From NCBI RefSeq assembly GCF_900176255.2, contig NZ_FXEG02000003.1, positions 806,001-870,000 of the forward strand: 64,000 bases of DNA. Reading direction: 5' to 3'. Origin of the DNA: Mycobacterium ahvazicum (GTDB lineage Bacteria > Actinomycetota > Actinomycetes > Mycobacteriales > Mycobacteriaceae). Position 1 is the first letter of the stretch, and each line of letters starts with the position of its first letter. Below, in pieces: positions 34,153 through 42,478 of this stretch. The notes beneath the pieces were generated by a model, which was not told the DNA's origin, made no database searches, and was given only the letters and a program-made list of their open reading frames with translations. The position numbers and the translations under genes were made by a program.

Positions 34153-35685
34153 ATGACCACACCGGACACCGGCGCGCCCACGGTGAAAAGAACTGTTGCG
34201 CAGCGATTTTCGGAGCTGAAGGAGTTCGCCTCCGCACCGCAGGCCCGCACCGCCAAGCTGGGCTTCCTGGGTTCGCTGCTGATCACCGCCGGCGGGCTGG
34301 GGGCGGGAAGCACCAAGCCACACGACCCCTTGCTGGAGTCAATCCACATGTCCTGGCTGCGATTTGGCCACGGGTTGGTGCTGTCTTCGATCCTGCTGTG
34401 GACGGGCGTGGCACTGATGCTGATCGCATGGCTGGCGCTGGGCCGCCGCGTGGTAGCCGGCGAGACCACCGAATTCATGATGCGCGCCACCACCGGCTTC
34501 TGGCTGGCGCCGCTACTGCTCTCGGTGCCGGTGTTCAGCCGCGACACCTATTCCTACCTGGCCCAGGGCGCGCTGCTGCGCGACGGTTTCGATCCCTATG
34601 CCGTTGGTCCGGTGGCCAATCCGAATGTGTTGCTGGACAACGTAAGTCCGATTTGGACGATCACCACAGCGCCGTACGGTCCGGTGTTCATTCTGATAGC
34701 CAAGCTCGTCACGGTGCTGGCCGGAAATCACGTGATCCTCGGCACCATGCTGCTGCGGTTGTGCATGCTGCCGGGCCTGGCGCTGTTGATCTGGGCCGCC
34801 CCCCGACTGGCTCACCACATCGGCACCAGCGGTGCGACCGCGTTGTGGATTTGTGTGCTGAACCCGCTGGTGCTGATCCATCTGATGGGCGGGGTGCACA
34901 ACGAGATGCTGATGGTGGGCCTGATGACCGCCGGCATCGCGCTGACCTTCGCCCGGCGCCACGCCCTGGGCATCACCCTGGTCACGATCGCGGTGGCGGT
35001 CAAAGCCACTGCGGCACTGTCGTTGCCGTTTCTGGTCTGGGTGTGGATGCGGCACCTGCGCGACCAACGCGGTTACCGGCCACTGCGGGCCTTCGCGGCG
35101 GCCACCGCGATGGGCCTGGTGATCTTCGTCGCGGTGTTCGCCGTCTTGTCCGCGGTGGCCGGCGTCGGCCTGGGCTGGCTGACCGCGCTGGCCGGCTCGG
35201 TGAAGATCATCAACTGGCTGACCGTGCCGACGGCCGCCGCGAATGTGATCCATTGGGCCGTCAACGGTTTCGTCCCGGTCAACTTCTATGCCACGCTGCG
35301 CGTCACCCGCTTCATCGGCATCCTGATCATCGCGGTGTCCCTGCCGCTGCTGTGGTGGCGGTACCGTCGCGACGACCGGGGCGCGCTGACCGGGATGGCG
35401 TGGTCGATGCTGATCGTGGTGCTGTTCGTGCCGGCCGCCCTGCCGTGGTACTACTCATGGCCGCTGGCGGTGGCTTCCCCGCTGGCGCAGTCGCGACGGT
35501 GGATCGCGGTCATCGGCGGGCTCTCGACCTGGGCCATGGTGATCTTCAAGCCCGACGGGTCGCACGGCATGTATTCCTGGACGCACTTCGGGCTGGCCAC
35601 GGCGGCCGCGCTGATCGCCTGGCGGGCGCTGTACCGCGCCCCGGAAGCGCCCGCTGAACAGGCCGAAGAACCTCTGGCCGTCTAG
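34153..35685 (+). CDS. mptA: MptA, alpha-1,6-mannosyltransferase (GT-C)
   Basis: A 510-residue polytopic membrane glycosyltransferase of the GT-C type with about 13 hydrophobic segments. The loop after the first helices contains PVFSRDTYSYLAQG, the region with the catalytic acidic residue of GT-C enzymes. It extends the alpha-1,6 mannan backbone of lipomannan and lipoarabinomannan, using polyprenyl-phosphomannose on the outer face. The ATG at 34153 is 4 bases after the idsA2 stop, consistent with one transcript. Confidence 0.92.
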   Translation: MTTPDTGAPTVKRTVAQRFSELKEFASAPQARTAKLGFLGSLLITAGGLGAGSTKPHDPLLESIHMSWLRFGHGLVLSSILLWTGVALMLIAWLALGRRVVAGETTEFMMRATTGFWLAPLLLSVPVFSRDTYSYLAQGALLRDGFDPYAVGPVANPNVLLDNVSPIWTITTAPYGPVFILIAKLVTVLAGNHVILGTMLLRLCMLPGLALLIWAAPRLAHHIGTSGATALWICVLNPLVLIHLMGGVHNEMLMVGLMTAGIALTFARRHALGITLVTIAVAVKATAALSLPFLVWVWMRHLRDQRGYRPLRAFAAATAMGLVIFVAVFAVLSAVAGVGLGWLTALAGSVKIINWLTVPTAAANVIHWAVNGFVPVNFYATLRVTRFIGILIIAVSLPLLWWRYRRDDRGALTGMAWSMLIVVLFVPAALPWYYSWPLAVASPLAQSRRWIAVIGGLSTWAMVIFKPDGSHGMYSWTHFGLATAAALIAWRALYRAPEAPAEQAEEPLAV

Positions 35686-35693
35686 TAGGCCGC

Positions 35694-36098
35694 TTAGTAC
35701 GCCATGGCCTGGGCCCGGCGCAGCACCTCACGGGCCTGATGCGCGTGCAGCGCGTCGACGGGACGCGCGTTGCTGAGCGCATCGCGGCTGCCGTCGCGCG
35801 TTACCGTCAGCGACGCATCGGGGGTGAACAGCCAGCGGACGATCTCGGTCTCGTGATAGCCGCCGTCGTGCAGGATCGTCAGCAACCCCGGCAGACTTTT
35901 GACCACCTCGCCCGAATTCGTGAAGAAGACCTGCGGTATCACCACACCCCCGGCGCGGCGCACCGCAAGCAGGTGACCTTCTCGCAGCTGCTGCTGCACC
36001 TTGCTCACCGGCACGCCGAGCAACTCGGCGACCCGGGGCAGGTCGTAGGTTGGCTCGTCGGGATCCAGAACATCGTCGCCGGCCGGAATACTGCCCAC
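35694..36098 (-). CDS. Winged-helix DNA-binding protein (Rv2175c-like), likely PknL substrate
   Basis: A 134-residue protein with an N-terminal helix-turn-helix (YDLPRVAELLGVPVSKVQQQLREGHLLAVRR) and a C-terminal helical domain (ALHAHQAREVLRRAQAMAY). In M. tuberculosis Rv2175c binds DNA and is phosphorylated by PknL, which blocks binding. It is divergent from pknL by 90 bases. I start at the GTG at 36098 (VGSIPAGDD); the M. tuberculosis protein carries about 12 more N-terminal residues including the reported phosphothreonine, so the start here may also be slightly upstream. Confidence 0.9.
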   Translation of the reverse strand: MGSIPAGDDVLDPDEPTYDLPRVAELLGVPVSKVQQQLREGHLLAVRRAGGVVIPQVFFTNSGEVVKSLPGLLTILHDGGYHETEIVRWLFTPDASLTVTRDGSRDALSNARPVDALHAHQAREVLRRAQAMAY

Positions 36099-36188
36099 GG
36101 CGCAAGTGTAGGCGGTGGCAGCGGGTGCGGAGGTGCCTTGAACGGATGTTCTCCTCGCCAACCGCCGGCCCGCACCTACGATGGCCCC

Positions 36189-37412
36189 GTGACCAGACCC
36201 GCGACGGGCGACCCGTTGGACAGCGCGTTGCTGGATGGCCGCTACCTGGTCCAGGGCAAGATCGCCAGCGGCGGCACCTCGACCGTCTACCGCGGCATCG
36301 ACGTCCGGCTGGATCGGCCGGTCGCGCTGAAGGTGATGGATTCGCGGTATGCCGGTGACAGCCAGTTCCTGCACCGCTTTCAGCTCGAGGCGCGCACCGT
36401 GGCCCGGCTGAAGGACCCGGGACTGGTCGCCGTCTATGACCAGGGCCTGGACGCGCGTCACCCGTTTCTGGTGATGGAGCTGATCGAGGGCGGCACCCTG
36501 CGCGAGTTGCTGGCCGAGCGCGGCCCGATGCCACCCCATGCGGTGGTGGCGGTGCTGCGGCCGGTGCTGGGCGGCCTGGCCGCCGCGCACCGCGCCGGGC
36601 TGGTGCATCGCGACGTCAAGCCCGAGAATGTGCTGATCTCCGACGAGGGCGACGTCAAAATCGCCGATTTCGGGCTGGTGCGTGCGGTCGCGGCCGCAGG
36701 CATCACCTCGACCAGCGTCATCTTGGGCACCGCGGCCTACCTGTCGCCCGAACAGGTCCGCGACGGCAATGCCGGCCCGCGCAGCGACGTCTACTCCGCC
36801 GGGATCCTCACCTACGAGCTGCTGACCGGCGGTGCGCCGTTCTCCGGGGACTCCCCACTGTCGGTCGCCTATCAGCGATTGGACCGCGACGTGCCGCGCC
36901 CCGGCAGCGTGATCGAGGGCGTGCCCCCGCAATTCGACGACTTCGTCGCGTGCGCGACCGCGCGCGACCCCGCGCAGCGCTACGCCGACGCGATCGAGAT
37001 GCTCGCCGACATGGAGGCGATCGCCGAGGAGTTGGACCTGCCCGACTTCCGGGTGCCGGCACCGCGCAATTCCGCCCAGCACCGCTCGGCGGCCCTGCAC
37101 CACAGCCGAGCGAGCGAACAGCTGCCCCCGGCGCCGCCGCAGATCCGGCAGCCCACCCGGCAGCTTCCGCGCGGACCCGCCGACTGGCCGGAACCCGAAC
37201 CCCGCGCCGAGGCCGACGCCGAACCCGAGGAAGATTACGAATACCAGCCCGTCACAGGCGAATTCGCCGGCATCGCGCTGAGCGAATTCGCGGTGGCACG
37301 TCAGAACGGCCGCCGCATGGTGCTGATCTGGGTGGCGCTGGTGCTGGCGTTGACCGGCCTGGCCGCGACGGCAGGATGGACACTGGGCAGCAACCTGAGC
37401 GGCCTGCTGTGA
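36189..37412 (+). CDS. pknL: PknL, membrane Ser/Thr protein kinase
   Basis: A 407-residue eukaryotic-type kinase. All catalytic elements are present: Gly loop GKIASGGTSTVYRG, Lys48 in VALKVMD, HRDVKPENVL (Asp142), DFG at about 160-162, an activation loop with Thr173/Thr175 and the SPE motif. A Pro/Glu-rich juxtamembrane linker follows (about 285-365), then a single membrane helix near the C-terminus with only about ten residues outside, so there is no extracellular sensor domain. It starts at the GTG at 36189. The adjacent DNA-binding protein is its likely substrate. Confidence 0.95.
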   Translation: MTRPATGDPLDSALLDGRYLVQGKIASGGTSTVYRGIDVRLDRPVALKVMDSRYAGDSQFLHRFQLEARTVARLKDPGLVAVYDQGLDARHPFLVMELIEGGTLRELLAERGPMPPHAVVAVLRPVLGGLAAAHRAGLVHRDVKPENVLISDEGDVKIADFGLVRAVAAAGITSTSVILGTAAYLSPEQVRDGNAGPRSDVYSAGILTYELLTGGAPFSGDSPLSVAYQRLDRDVPRPGSVIEGVPPQFDDFVACATARDPAQRYADAIEMLADMEAIAEELDLPDFRVPAPRNSAQHRSAALHHSRASEQLPPAPPQIRQPTRQLPRGPADWPEPEPRAEADAEPEEDYEYQPVTGEFAGIALSEFAVARQNGRRMVLIWVALVLALTGLAATAGWTLGSNLSGLL

Positions 37413-37446
37413 AGGGTGACGCGCAGCCTACGGCTACCGGATACCT

Positions 37447-37464
37447 TTTCAATGCCGGTTGAAA
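37447..37464 (+). promoter_or_regulatory. Candidate TetR operator in the tetR promoter
   Basis: TTTCAATGCCGGTTGAAA, an inverted repeat whose outer halves match the sites at 39464-39481 and 43740-43757. It ends 15 bases before the tetR GTG. A TATGGT -10 candidate (37468-37473) lies six bases before that GTG, so the transcript may be leaderless and the operator would cover the region just upstream of the -10. Confidence 0.7.
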
Positions 37465-37479
37465 TGATATGGTTCGCGC

Positions 37480-38193
37480 GTGTCCTCAACTGGGGAAATG
37501 ACGAAGCGACGCGGCCGACGCCAAGGTGAGCCGGTGTCGCGCGACACGGTGCTACGCGCGGCAAAGCACCAGTTCGCGATCAACGGCTACGACAAGACGA
37601 CCCTGCGAGCGATTGCCGACGACGCGCGGGTCGATCCGTCGATGGTCCTCTATCTCTTCGGCTCGAAAGCGGAGTTGTTTCGCGAGTCGATGAAGTTGGT
37701 GCTGCCGTCTGACCTGCTGACAACCGTGCTCACCGAGAAAGACGACGATTTGGGCTACCGCGTGCTGCGCGCCTACCTGAGCATCTGGGAACAGCCCGAC
37801 ACCGCCGCGAGCATGGCCTCGATCGTGCAGTCGGCGACGTCCAACAGCGATGCCAACGAGGCATTTCGCGTTTTCCTGCACGACTATCTGATGACCGCGG
37901 TGTCCGGCGCGATGGGCGGTGGCGACGAGGCACGACTGCGCGCGATGCTGGCCGCGACCAACCTCGTCGGCACCGCGATGCTGCGCTACATCATGCGCGT
38001 GCCGCCGCTGTCGTCGCTCGGGGTTGACGACGTCGTCAGGTTGTTGGGGCCGGTGGTGCACCGGTTCTTGACCGCCCCCGCCGATGAGCTGGGACTGGAC
38101 CTGCCATCGCAACAGCCGGCCAAGGCGCCGCGACGGAAGGGGAAGCCGCGCGCGGCCACCTCGGCTACACCGCGGTCGCCTCGACGACGCTGA
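37480..38193 (+). CDS. TetR-family regulator of the accessory island
   Basis: A 237-residue TetR protein. The helix-turn-helix lies at about residues 25-65 (TTLRAIADDARVDPSMVLYLFGSKAELF), the rest is the helical ligand domain, and the C-terminus is a basic Lys/Arg/Pro tail. It starts with GTG at 37480, with no clear Shine-Dalgarno, consistent with a leaderless transcript. The palindrome in its own promoter recurs at two other promoters in the island, so autoregulation and control of the methyltransferase, the lipoprotein and the PPE genes are likely. Its end overlaps the convergent methyltransferase gene by 29 bases. Confidence 0.92.
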   Translation: MSSTGEMTKRRGRRQGEPVSRDTVLRAAKHQFAINGYDKTTLRAIADDARVDPSMVLYLFGSKAELFRESMKLVLPSDLLTTVLTEKDDDLGYRVLRAYLSIWEQPDTAASMASIVQSATSNSDANEAFRVFLHDYLMTAVSGAMGGGDEARLRAMLAATNLVGTAMLRYIMRVPPLSSLGVDDVVRLLGPVVHRFLTAPADELGLDLPSQQPAKAPRRKGKPRAATSATPRSPRRR

Positions 38194-39250
38194 GCGGCGA
38201 CACGGTGTCGACGATGCGGGTCAACCGGAAACCGGCCTGATCGAACAGCCGGGCGTACTCGTCCGCGGTACGTTCGCGTGCGCCGGCGACAACCAGCATC
38301 TCGATATCCACCCACTTGCCGTGGAAATCGCGGTCGTGGTCGGGAATGACGAACTCGCAGAGCAACACTCGTGCGCCCGCAGGGGCCGCGGTGCGGACGT
38401 TGGTCAGGATACGAACCGCATCTTCCTCCGACCAGTCGTGGATGACGCTCTTGAGCACGTACGCGTCGGCGCCCTCCGGCACGCGGTCGAAGAACGACCC
38501 CTCTTCGACCCGGACGCGGTCGTCGACTCCGTACTTGCGAAACAACGCCGGTGCACCCGCCACGACCTCGGGAAGATCGAACAGCACGCCACGCGAATTC
38601 GGAGCCGCCTGGAGAATCGCCGCCAAGAGCCGGCCGTGTCCGCCGCCGACATCGACGATCGTGCCGAACGCGCTGAAGTCGTAGGCCGCGGTCAAGGGCA
38701 CGATCGCGAACTCGGACAGATTGGTCATGGCCGAGTTGAAGATCTCCCCCAGCTCCGCCTGGTCCGCCAGGTATTCGAAAATCGGTTTGCCGCGAAGCTC
38801 GGGAACCACCGGATGCCCGGTCCGGATCGCGTCGGTCAGGTGGCTCCAATGCTCCCGATGCTGCGGCGACCCGACCCATCGCGCCATCCCGGCCATCGAC
38901 ACGGGCGCGTCGGTGCGCAGCGTTTCCGCCAGCGGGGTGAGTGCGTAACGCCCGTCGCGCTGCTGACGGAAGATGCCGATGCCGATCAACGCCCGCAGGA
39001 GCCGGCGCAGCGCGTCGGGGTCGGCGCCGACCCGGTTTGCCAGTTGCTCGGCGGACAGCGCGCCATCTGCGAGGGCGTCCGCCACGCCAAGATCGGCCGC
39101 CGACGCGATCGACTGAGCGACCCACGCGTTCAGGATCAATTCCATCATCACCGCCGCAGGCGGAGCGGAACGTTGGCGCAGTCGCGACAGATGGTGGCGG
39201 GCCCGCTCAACGACGCGCGCAACCTTGGCCGGCGGAACCTTAGACGTCAC
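38165..39250 (-). CDS. SAM-dependent O-methyltransferase (plant/actinomycete type)
   Basis: A 361-residue enzyme of the O-methyltransferase family 2. An N-terminal winged-helix dimerisation domain (about residues 20-105) precedes the SAM-binding fold with IVDVGGGHGRLLAAIL, and VLKSVIHDWSEEDAVRIL carries the His usually acting as base. Such enzymes methylate phenols, quinones, polyketides or carotenoids. The GTG at 39250 has GGGAAGG upstream; the frame stays open to 39442 but those residues are not family-like. The promoter at 39441-39469 overlaps the palindromic operator. Confidence 0.9.
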   Translation of the reverse strand: MTSKVPPAKVARVVERARHHLSRLRQRSAPPAAVMMELILNAWVAQSIASAADLGVADALADGALSAEQLANRVGADPDALRRLLRALIGIGIFRQQRDGRYALTPLAETLRTDAPVSMAGMARWVGSPQHREHWSHLTDAIRTGHPVVPELRGKPIFEYLADQAELGEIFNSAMTNLSEFAIVPLTAAYDFSAFGTIVDVGGGHGRLLAAILQAAPNSRGVLFDLPEVVAGAPALFRKYGVDDRVRVEEGSFFDRVPEGADAYVLKSVIHDWSEEDAVRILTNVRTAAPAGARVLLCEFVIPDHDRDFHGKWVDIEMLVVAGARERTADEYARLFDQAGFRLTRIVDTVSPLSVVEATAV

Positions 39251-39440
39251 GTGACTACCTTCCCTCGTTTCACCTTCGCCACGATGACGCTTCCCGTGGC
39301 CGAGTTCTCTTGTGGGCTCGGACAGCGGCGACAGTGCCGCGATGCCGGCGCTCGGCAGGCGTCCACACCGCGGAACCGAGCGCCAACGCGCCCAAAGGTA
39401 CTTGTTCACCGGAGCGTCCCGACGGACCCGTCCACGTAGC

Positions 39441-39504
39441 ACTATGCCCGCAACCTTTTCTTATTTCAATGACCATTGAAAAAACGGCTGGTTTGATCTA
39501 CCGT
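39441..39504. promoter_or_regulatory. Divergent promoters sharing the palindromic operator
   Basis: On the plus strand TTGAAA (39476-39481) and TACCGT (39499-39504) have a 17-base spacer and lead to the small lipoprotein. On the minus strand TTGAAA (39469-39464) and CATAGT (39446-39441) also have a 17-base spacer and lead to the methyltransferase. Both -35 hexamers are the two halves of the same palindrome, so one bound repressor could shut both promoters. Confidence 0.65.
39464..39481. promoter_or_regulatory. Candidate TetR operator, perfect 8-2-8 palindrome
   Basis: TTTCAATGACCATTGAAA: the eight-base arms are perfect inverted copies around AC. It is the best of three related sites in the island. 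Confidence 0.78.
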
Positions 39505-39520
39505 TCTCCTAGGAAGTCAG

Positions 39521-39658
39521 ATGAACGGAGTCGTCATGTCAGGTCTAGCCACAAAGATCGTCGTCGCGGCGGTCCTCGCGTTCACCGCCGTCGCCGCGAC
39601 CGGATGCGTTCCCACCGCGGCCAGCGTTGAACCGCCACTCGGGGTTGCAGCGGGATAA
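39521..39658 (+). CDS. 45-residue putative lipoprotein
   Basis: A small gene with a good ribosome site (AGGAAG five bases before the ATG). The product has a short polar start, a hydrophobic stretch (KIVVAAVLAFTAVAATGC) and a lipobox-like end with Cys29, leaving a mature part of only 17 residues, CVPTAASVEPPLGVAAG. A promoter with 17-base spacing lies upstream and a strong hairpin follows 79 bases after the stop, so it looks like a complete single-gene unit. I do not recognise the family. Processing as a lipoprotein is predicted from the signal only. Confidence 0.62.
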   Translation: MNGVVMSGLATKIVVAAVLAFTAVAATGCVPTAASVEPPLGVAAG

Positions 39659-39736
39659 TCTGCACCACCCCGAATATCGTTGCAGTACTTCGTAATACAG
39701 GAACAGCCAACCTCTGGTCCTGCCCCGCCGTCGATC

Positions 39737-39777
39737 GGGCGTTCACCTGCCGGGTGCTACCTGGCGGGTGAACGCCC
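39737..39777 (+). terminator. Long hairpin after the small lipoprotein gene
   Basis: A 19-base stem around a three-base loop (GCT). On the plus-strand RNA all 19 positions can pair (two as G-U); on the minus strand two become mismatches, so it is oriented to stop plus-strand transcripts. There is no T-run. It also lies just past the end of the convergent PPE gene. Confidence 0.6.
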
Positions 39778-39834
39778 GCACCCGCTGACCATTTCGCGTC
39801 GGGGTGACCGTCACAAAATCCACCATGCCGACTC

Positions 39835-40636
39835 TCAGCCGGCAGCGGTTTGAGCCCACTCCAACAGCCCATCCACGTTGAGCTGAGGCTGTATTCCTGC
39901 GGTGCCCGCCAGACCTGGTGTGCTGCTCAGCCCGGCTAACACGGGCAACGCTCCCGCCGTGCCAGACGACGTGGCGACGACCGGGGCCACGGCGGGGCCG
40001 GTGATGACGGTGCCGGAGTTGACGGCGATGACGGATCCGCTGGCGAGGGGGACGTTGGTACCGGCGCCGACTGCGGTGATGGAGCCGCTCGGGACGGTGA
40101 AAGTACCAGCGGCGCCCGAGGAGCCAGACAGGACGGTGAAGGTTCCGCTGTCGACGACGCCCGGAACGCCGAAGGAAGCATCGGTGCCGGCGTCGAAGGT
40201 AAAGGAAAGTCCGCCGTTGATATTGAAAGTGACGGTCACCTGGGTGACGGCCAAGAACTCGGAATGTGCCGCGAATGTGACCGGGTAGCCGTTGCCGGCG
40301 GTGGCGGTGACGCCGATGTCGAGGACGGCTCCGCCGGGCGCGACGTTGGCGGCGCTACCAGCAGGGAGGACGGGGTCGCCGGTGCTGGCGGTCGTGGCGA
40401 GTTGCTGGGAGCTGGTTTGTGCGCTGAGTTGCGCCAGTGATTGGGTGCGGGCGCCGGTGGTGTTGGCGGCGGCCTGCGCCACCGCGCTGGATTGGTCACC
40501 CGGCCCCGCCGGGTTGGTGGTCTGGGGCGGGTCGTCAAAGGTGGTCAGGGTGCTGGCGATTTCGGAGTCGGCCGCATAGCCGTACATGGCGGTGGCGTCC
40601 TGAACCCACATCTGCATGTACTGCGCCTCGGTCGCC
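39835..40636 (-). pseudogene. C-terminal part of an IS-disrupted PPE gene
   Basis: This frame resumes at ATEAQYMQMWVQDATAMYGYAA, the second half of the PPE domain, then runs through a Ser/Thr/Gly-rich linker and a Gly/Val/Thr-rich beta-type region to the end, NVDGLLEWAQTAAG. It is the remainder of the gene whose start is at 42029-42439. An IS256-type element separates the halves, so no complete product is expected. The C-terminal 30 residues closely resemble those of the intact PPE gene next door, while the middle does not. Confidence 0.85.
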
Positions 40637-42028
40637 GGGCGTGTCTCATTGACTGTGTAAGTGGTTGGGCCTGAATGGTGGGTGACCACCAGACAGGAGT
40701 TCTCAGTTGTCTCAATCTGACTCGCCCAGGGACGTTGCGGCTGCCAAGCTGGCCGAGCTGTTGCCGGCGGCGGCGGTGGATGCTTTGTTGGCCGATGCCG
40801 AGGCCTCGGGCACGCCGATCGATGGTCCTGACGGACTGTTGGCGCAGATGACCAAGGCGGTGCTCGAACGCGCTTTGGATGTCGAGATCGCCGATCACCT
40901 GGGCTATGAGCACGGCGATCCGGCCGGTTATGGCTCGGGTAACTCCCGCAACGGGCGTGGCCGCAAGACCGTGTTGACCACGGCCGGGCCGGTCGAGCTC
41001 GAAGTGCCCCGGGACCGCAACGGCACCTTTAGCCCGGTGATCGTGCCCAAGCGTAAACGCCGCTTGGGCCAGGTCGAGGACATGATCTTGTCGCTGTACG
41101 CGCGGGGAATGTCCACGCGCGATATCACCGAGCATCTGGCCGAGGTCTACGGCGCCACCGTGTCAGCAGCCACCATCTCGCGAGTCACCGACGTCGTGAC
41201 CGAGGAGATCGCCGCCTGGCAGTCCCGACCGGTCGATCCGGTCTATCCGATCCGGTATATCGACGCCAGCCGCCTCAAAATCCGCGACTCCGGGGTGGTG
41301 GCCAACAAGGCCGCCCACGTGGTCATCGGCGTCGATATCGACGGCATCAAGCAGGTCCTGGGGATCTGGATCCAGCAGAGCGAAGGCGCGAAGTTCTGGC
41401 ACGGGGTGCTCACCGAGCTGCGCAACCGCGGGTGTCGCGACGCGCTGTTCGTGTGCTGCGACGGGTTGAGCGGGCTACCCGAATCGATCGCGGCGGTGTG
41501 GCCAGCCGCGGGGATCCAGACCTGCGTGGTGCACCTGCTGCGCTCCTCGCTGCGCTATGCCTCCTACACCGAGCGCCGCAAGATGGCCGCCGCGATGCGT
41601 CCGATCTACACCGCGCCCACCGAAGAGGCCGCCAAACTCGCCCTCGAGGACTTTCGCGCCCAATGGAAAACCAAATCGCCCGGTGCGGTAGCCGTATGGG
41701 ATCGCGCCTGGGCCGAATTCGTGCCGTTTCTAGCGTTCCCCGTCGAGATCCGCAAGATTATCTACACCACCAACGCCGTCGAGTCGCTCAACTATCAACT
41801 CCGCAAGGTCACCAAGGCCCGCGGCTCGTTCCCCTCGGACGCCGCCGCCCTAAAACTGCTCTACCTGGCCATCCGCAACATCAACCAGAAACGAGGATCC
41901 CCCGGACCAGGAACCTACCGCTGGACCGAAGCCCTGAACACCTTCGCCATCCAATCCCCCGACCGACTCCCCCTATGACCCCAAAGATAAACGGCTACAA
42001 CAACTTACACAGTTATCTTGACACGCCC
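40637..42028 (+). mobile_element. IS256-family insertion sequence inside a PPE gene
   Basis: The ends are inverted repeats of about 31 bases beginning GGGCGTGTC (left 40637 onward, right ending 42028), identical at about 25 positions with a divergent six-base block. One transposase gene fills the element. No clean 8-base target duplication is visible, so the ends are inferred from the repeats and from where the PPE homology stops and restarts. Confidence 0.85.
40707..41978 (+). CDS. IS256-family (mutator-type) transposase
   Basis: A 423-residue DDE transposase. The three acidic residues are in place: IDASRLKIRD, CCDGLSGLPE and NAVESLNYQLRK; VHLLRSSLRYAS carries the family signature between them. 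The TTG start at 40707 has AGGAG eight bases upstream. The gene is intact, so this copy may still be active. It is oriented opposite to the PPE gene it interrupts. Confidence 0.95.
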   Translation: MSQSDSPRDVAAAKLAELLPAAAVDALLADAEASGTPIDGPDGLLAQMTKAVLERALDVEIADHLGYEHGDPAGYGSGNSRNGRGRKTVLTTAGPVELEVPRDRNGTFSPVIVPKRKRRLGQVEDMILSLYARGMSTRDITEHLAEVYGATVSAATISRVTDVVTEEIAAWQSRPVDPVYPIRYIDASRLKIRDSGVVANKAAHVVIGVDIDGIKQVLGIWIQQSEGAKFWHGVLTELRNRGCRDALFVCCDGLSGLPESIAAVWPAAGIQTCVVHLLRSSLRYASYTERRKMAAAMRPIYTAPTEEAAKLALEDFRAQWKTKSPGAVAVWDRAWAEFVPFLAFPVEIRKIIYTTNAVESLNYQLRKVTKARGSFPSDAAALKLLYLAIRNINQKRGSPGPGTYRWTEALNTFAIQSPDRLPL

Positions 42029-42439
42029 GCCTGGCGGCGTGCCCGCCGCGGTGTTCTGCCCGAAGAAATTGGTAGCGACCAGCGCGATCAACTGCGCCCG
42101 GTTGACCGCGATCACCGGCGGCGGCACCGTCATCGCGAACGCCGCCTCATAAGCCGCCGCCGCCGCGGAGGCCTGAACCCCGGTCTGCGCGGCCTGCGCC
42201 GCGGCGGTAGACAGCCACTGCACATACGGTGTGGCCGCGGCGCTCATCAGCACCGACGACGGACCCGACCAGGCCTGACCGGTCACCCCGGCCAGCTGCG
42301 CCGCATAACCGCTGGCGGCCGACTCGAGCTGGGCGGCCAATGCGTCCCACCCCGCCGCGGCCGCCAACAACGGCCCCGACCCGGCACCGGCATACATGAG
42401 CCCGGAATTGACCTCCGGAGGCAGCAACGCAAAATCCAT
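42029..42439 (-). pseudogene. N-terminal part of an IS-disrupted PPE gene
   Basis: The first 137 residues of a PPE protein (MDFALLPPEVNSGLMYAGAG, with Pro-Pro-Glu at residues 7-9) run to NFFGQNTAAGTPPG and then into the insertion sequence, where translation would end after a few foreign residues. The protein is nearly identical here to the intact paralogue upstream (42479-43708), pointing to a recent duplication or gene conversion. The start is 39 bases after that gene, so the pair formed one operon. Confidence 0.88.
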
Positions 42440-42478
42440 CAGTCCCGACCTTTCGCGTGCACCACGATTTGTCTACCT

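Noticed and set aside
36099..37103. Long upstream extension of the Rv2175c-like frame
   Set aside because: It lies antisense to the pknL kinase domain and has no family resemblance; the GTG at 36098 gives the expected size.
40637..42028. 8-bp target duplication of the IS256 element
   Set aside because: Flanking octamers CGGTCGCC and GCCTGGCG do not match, and shifting the ends by a base or two does not help.
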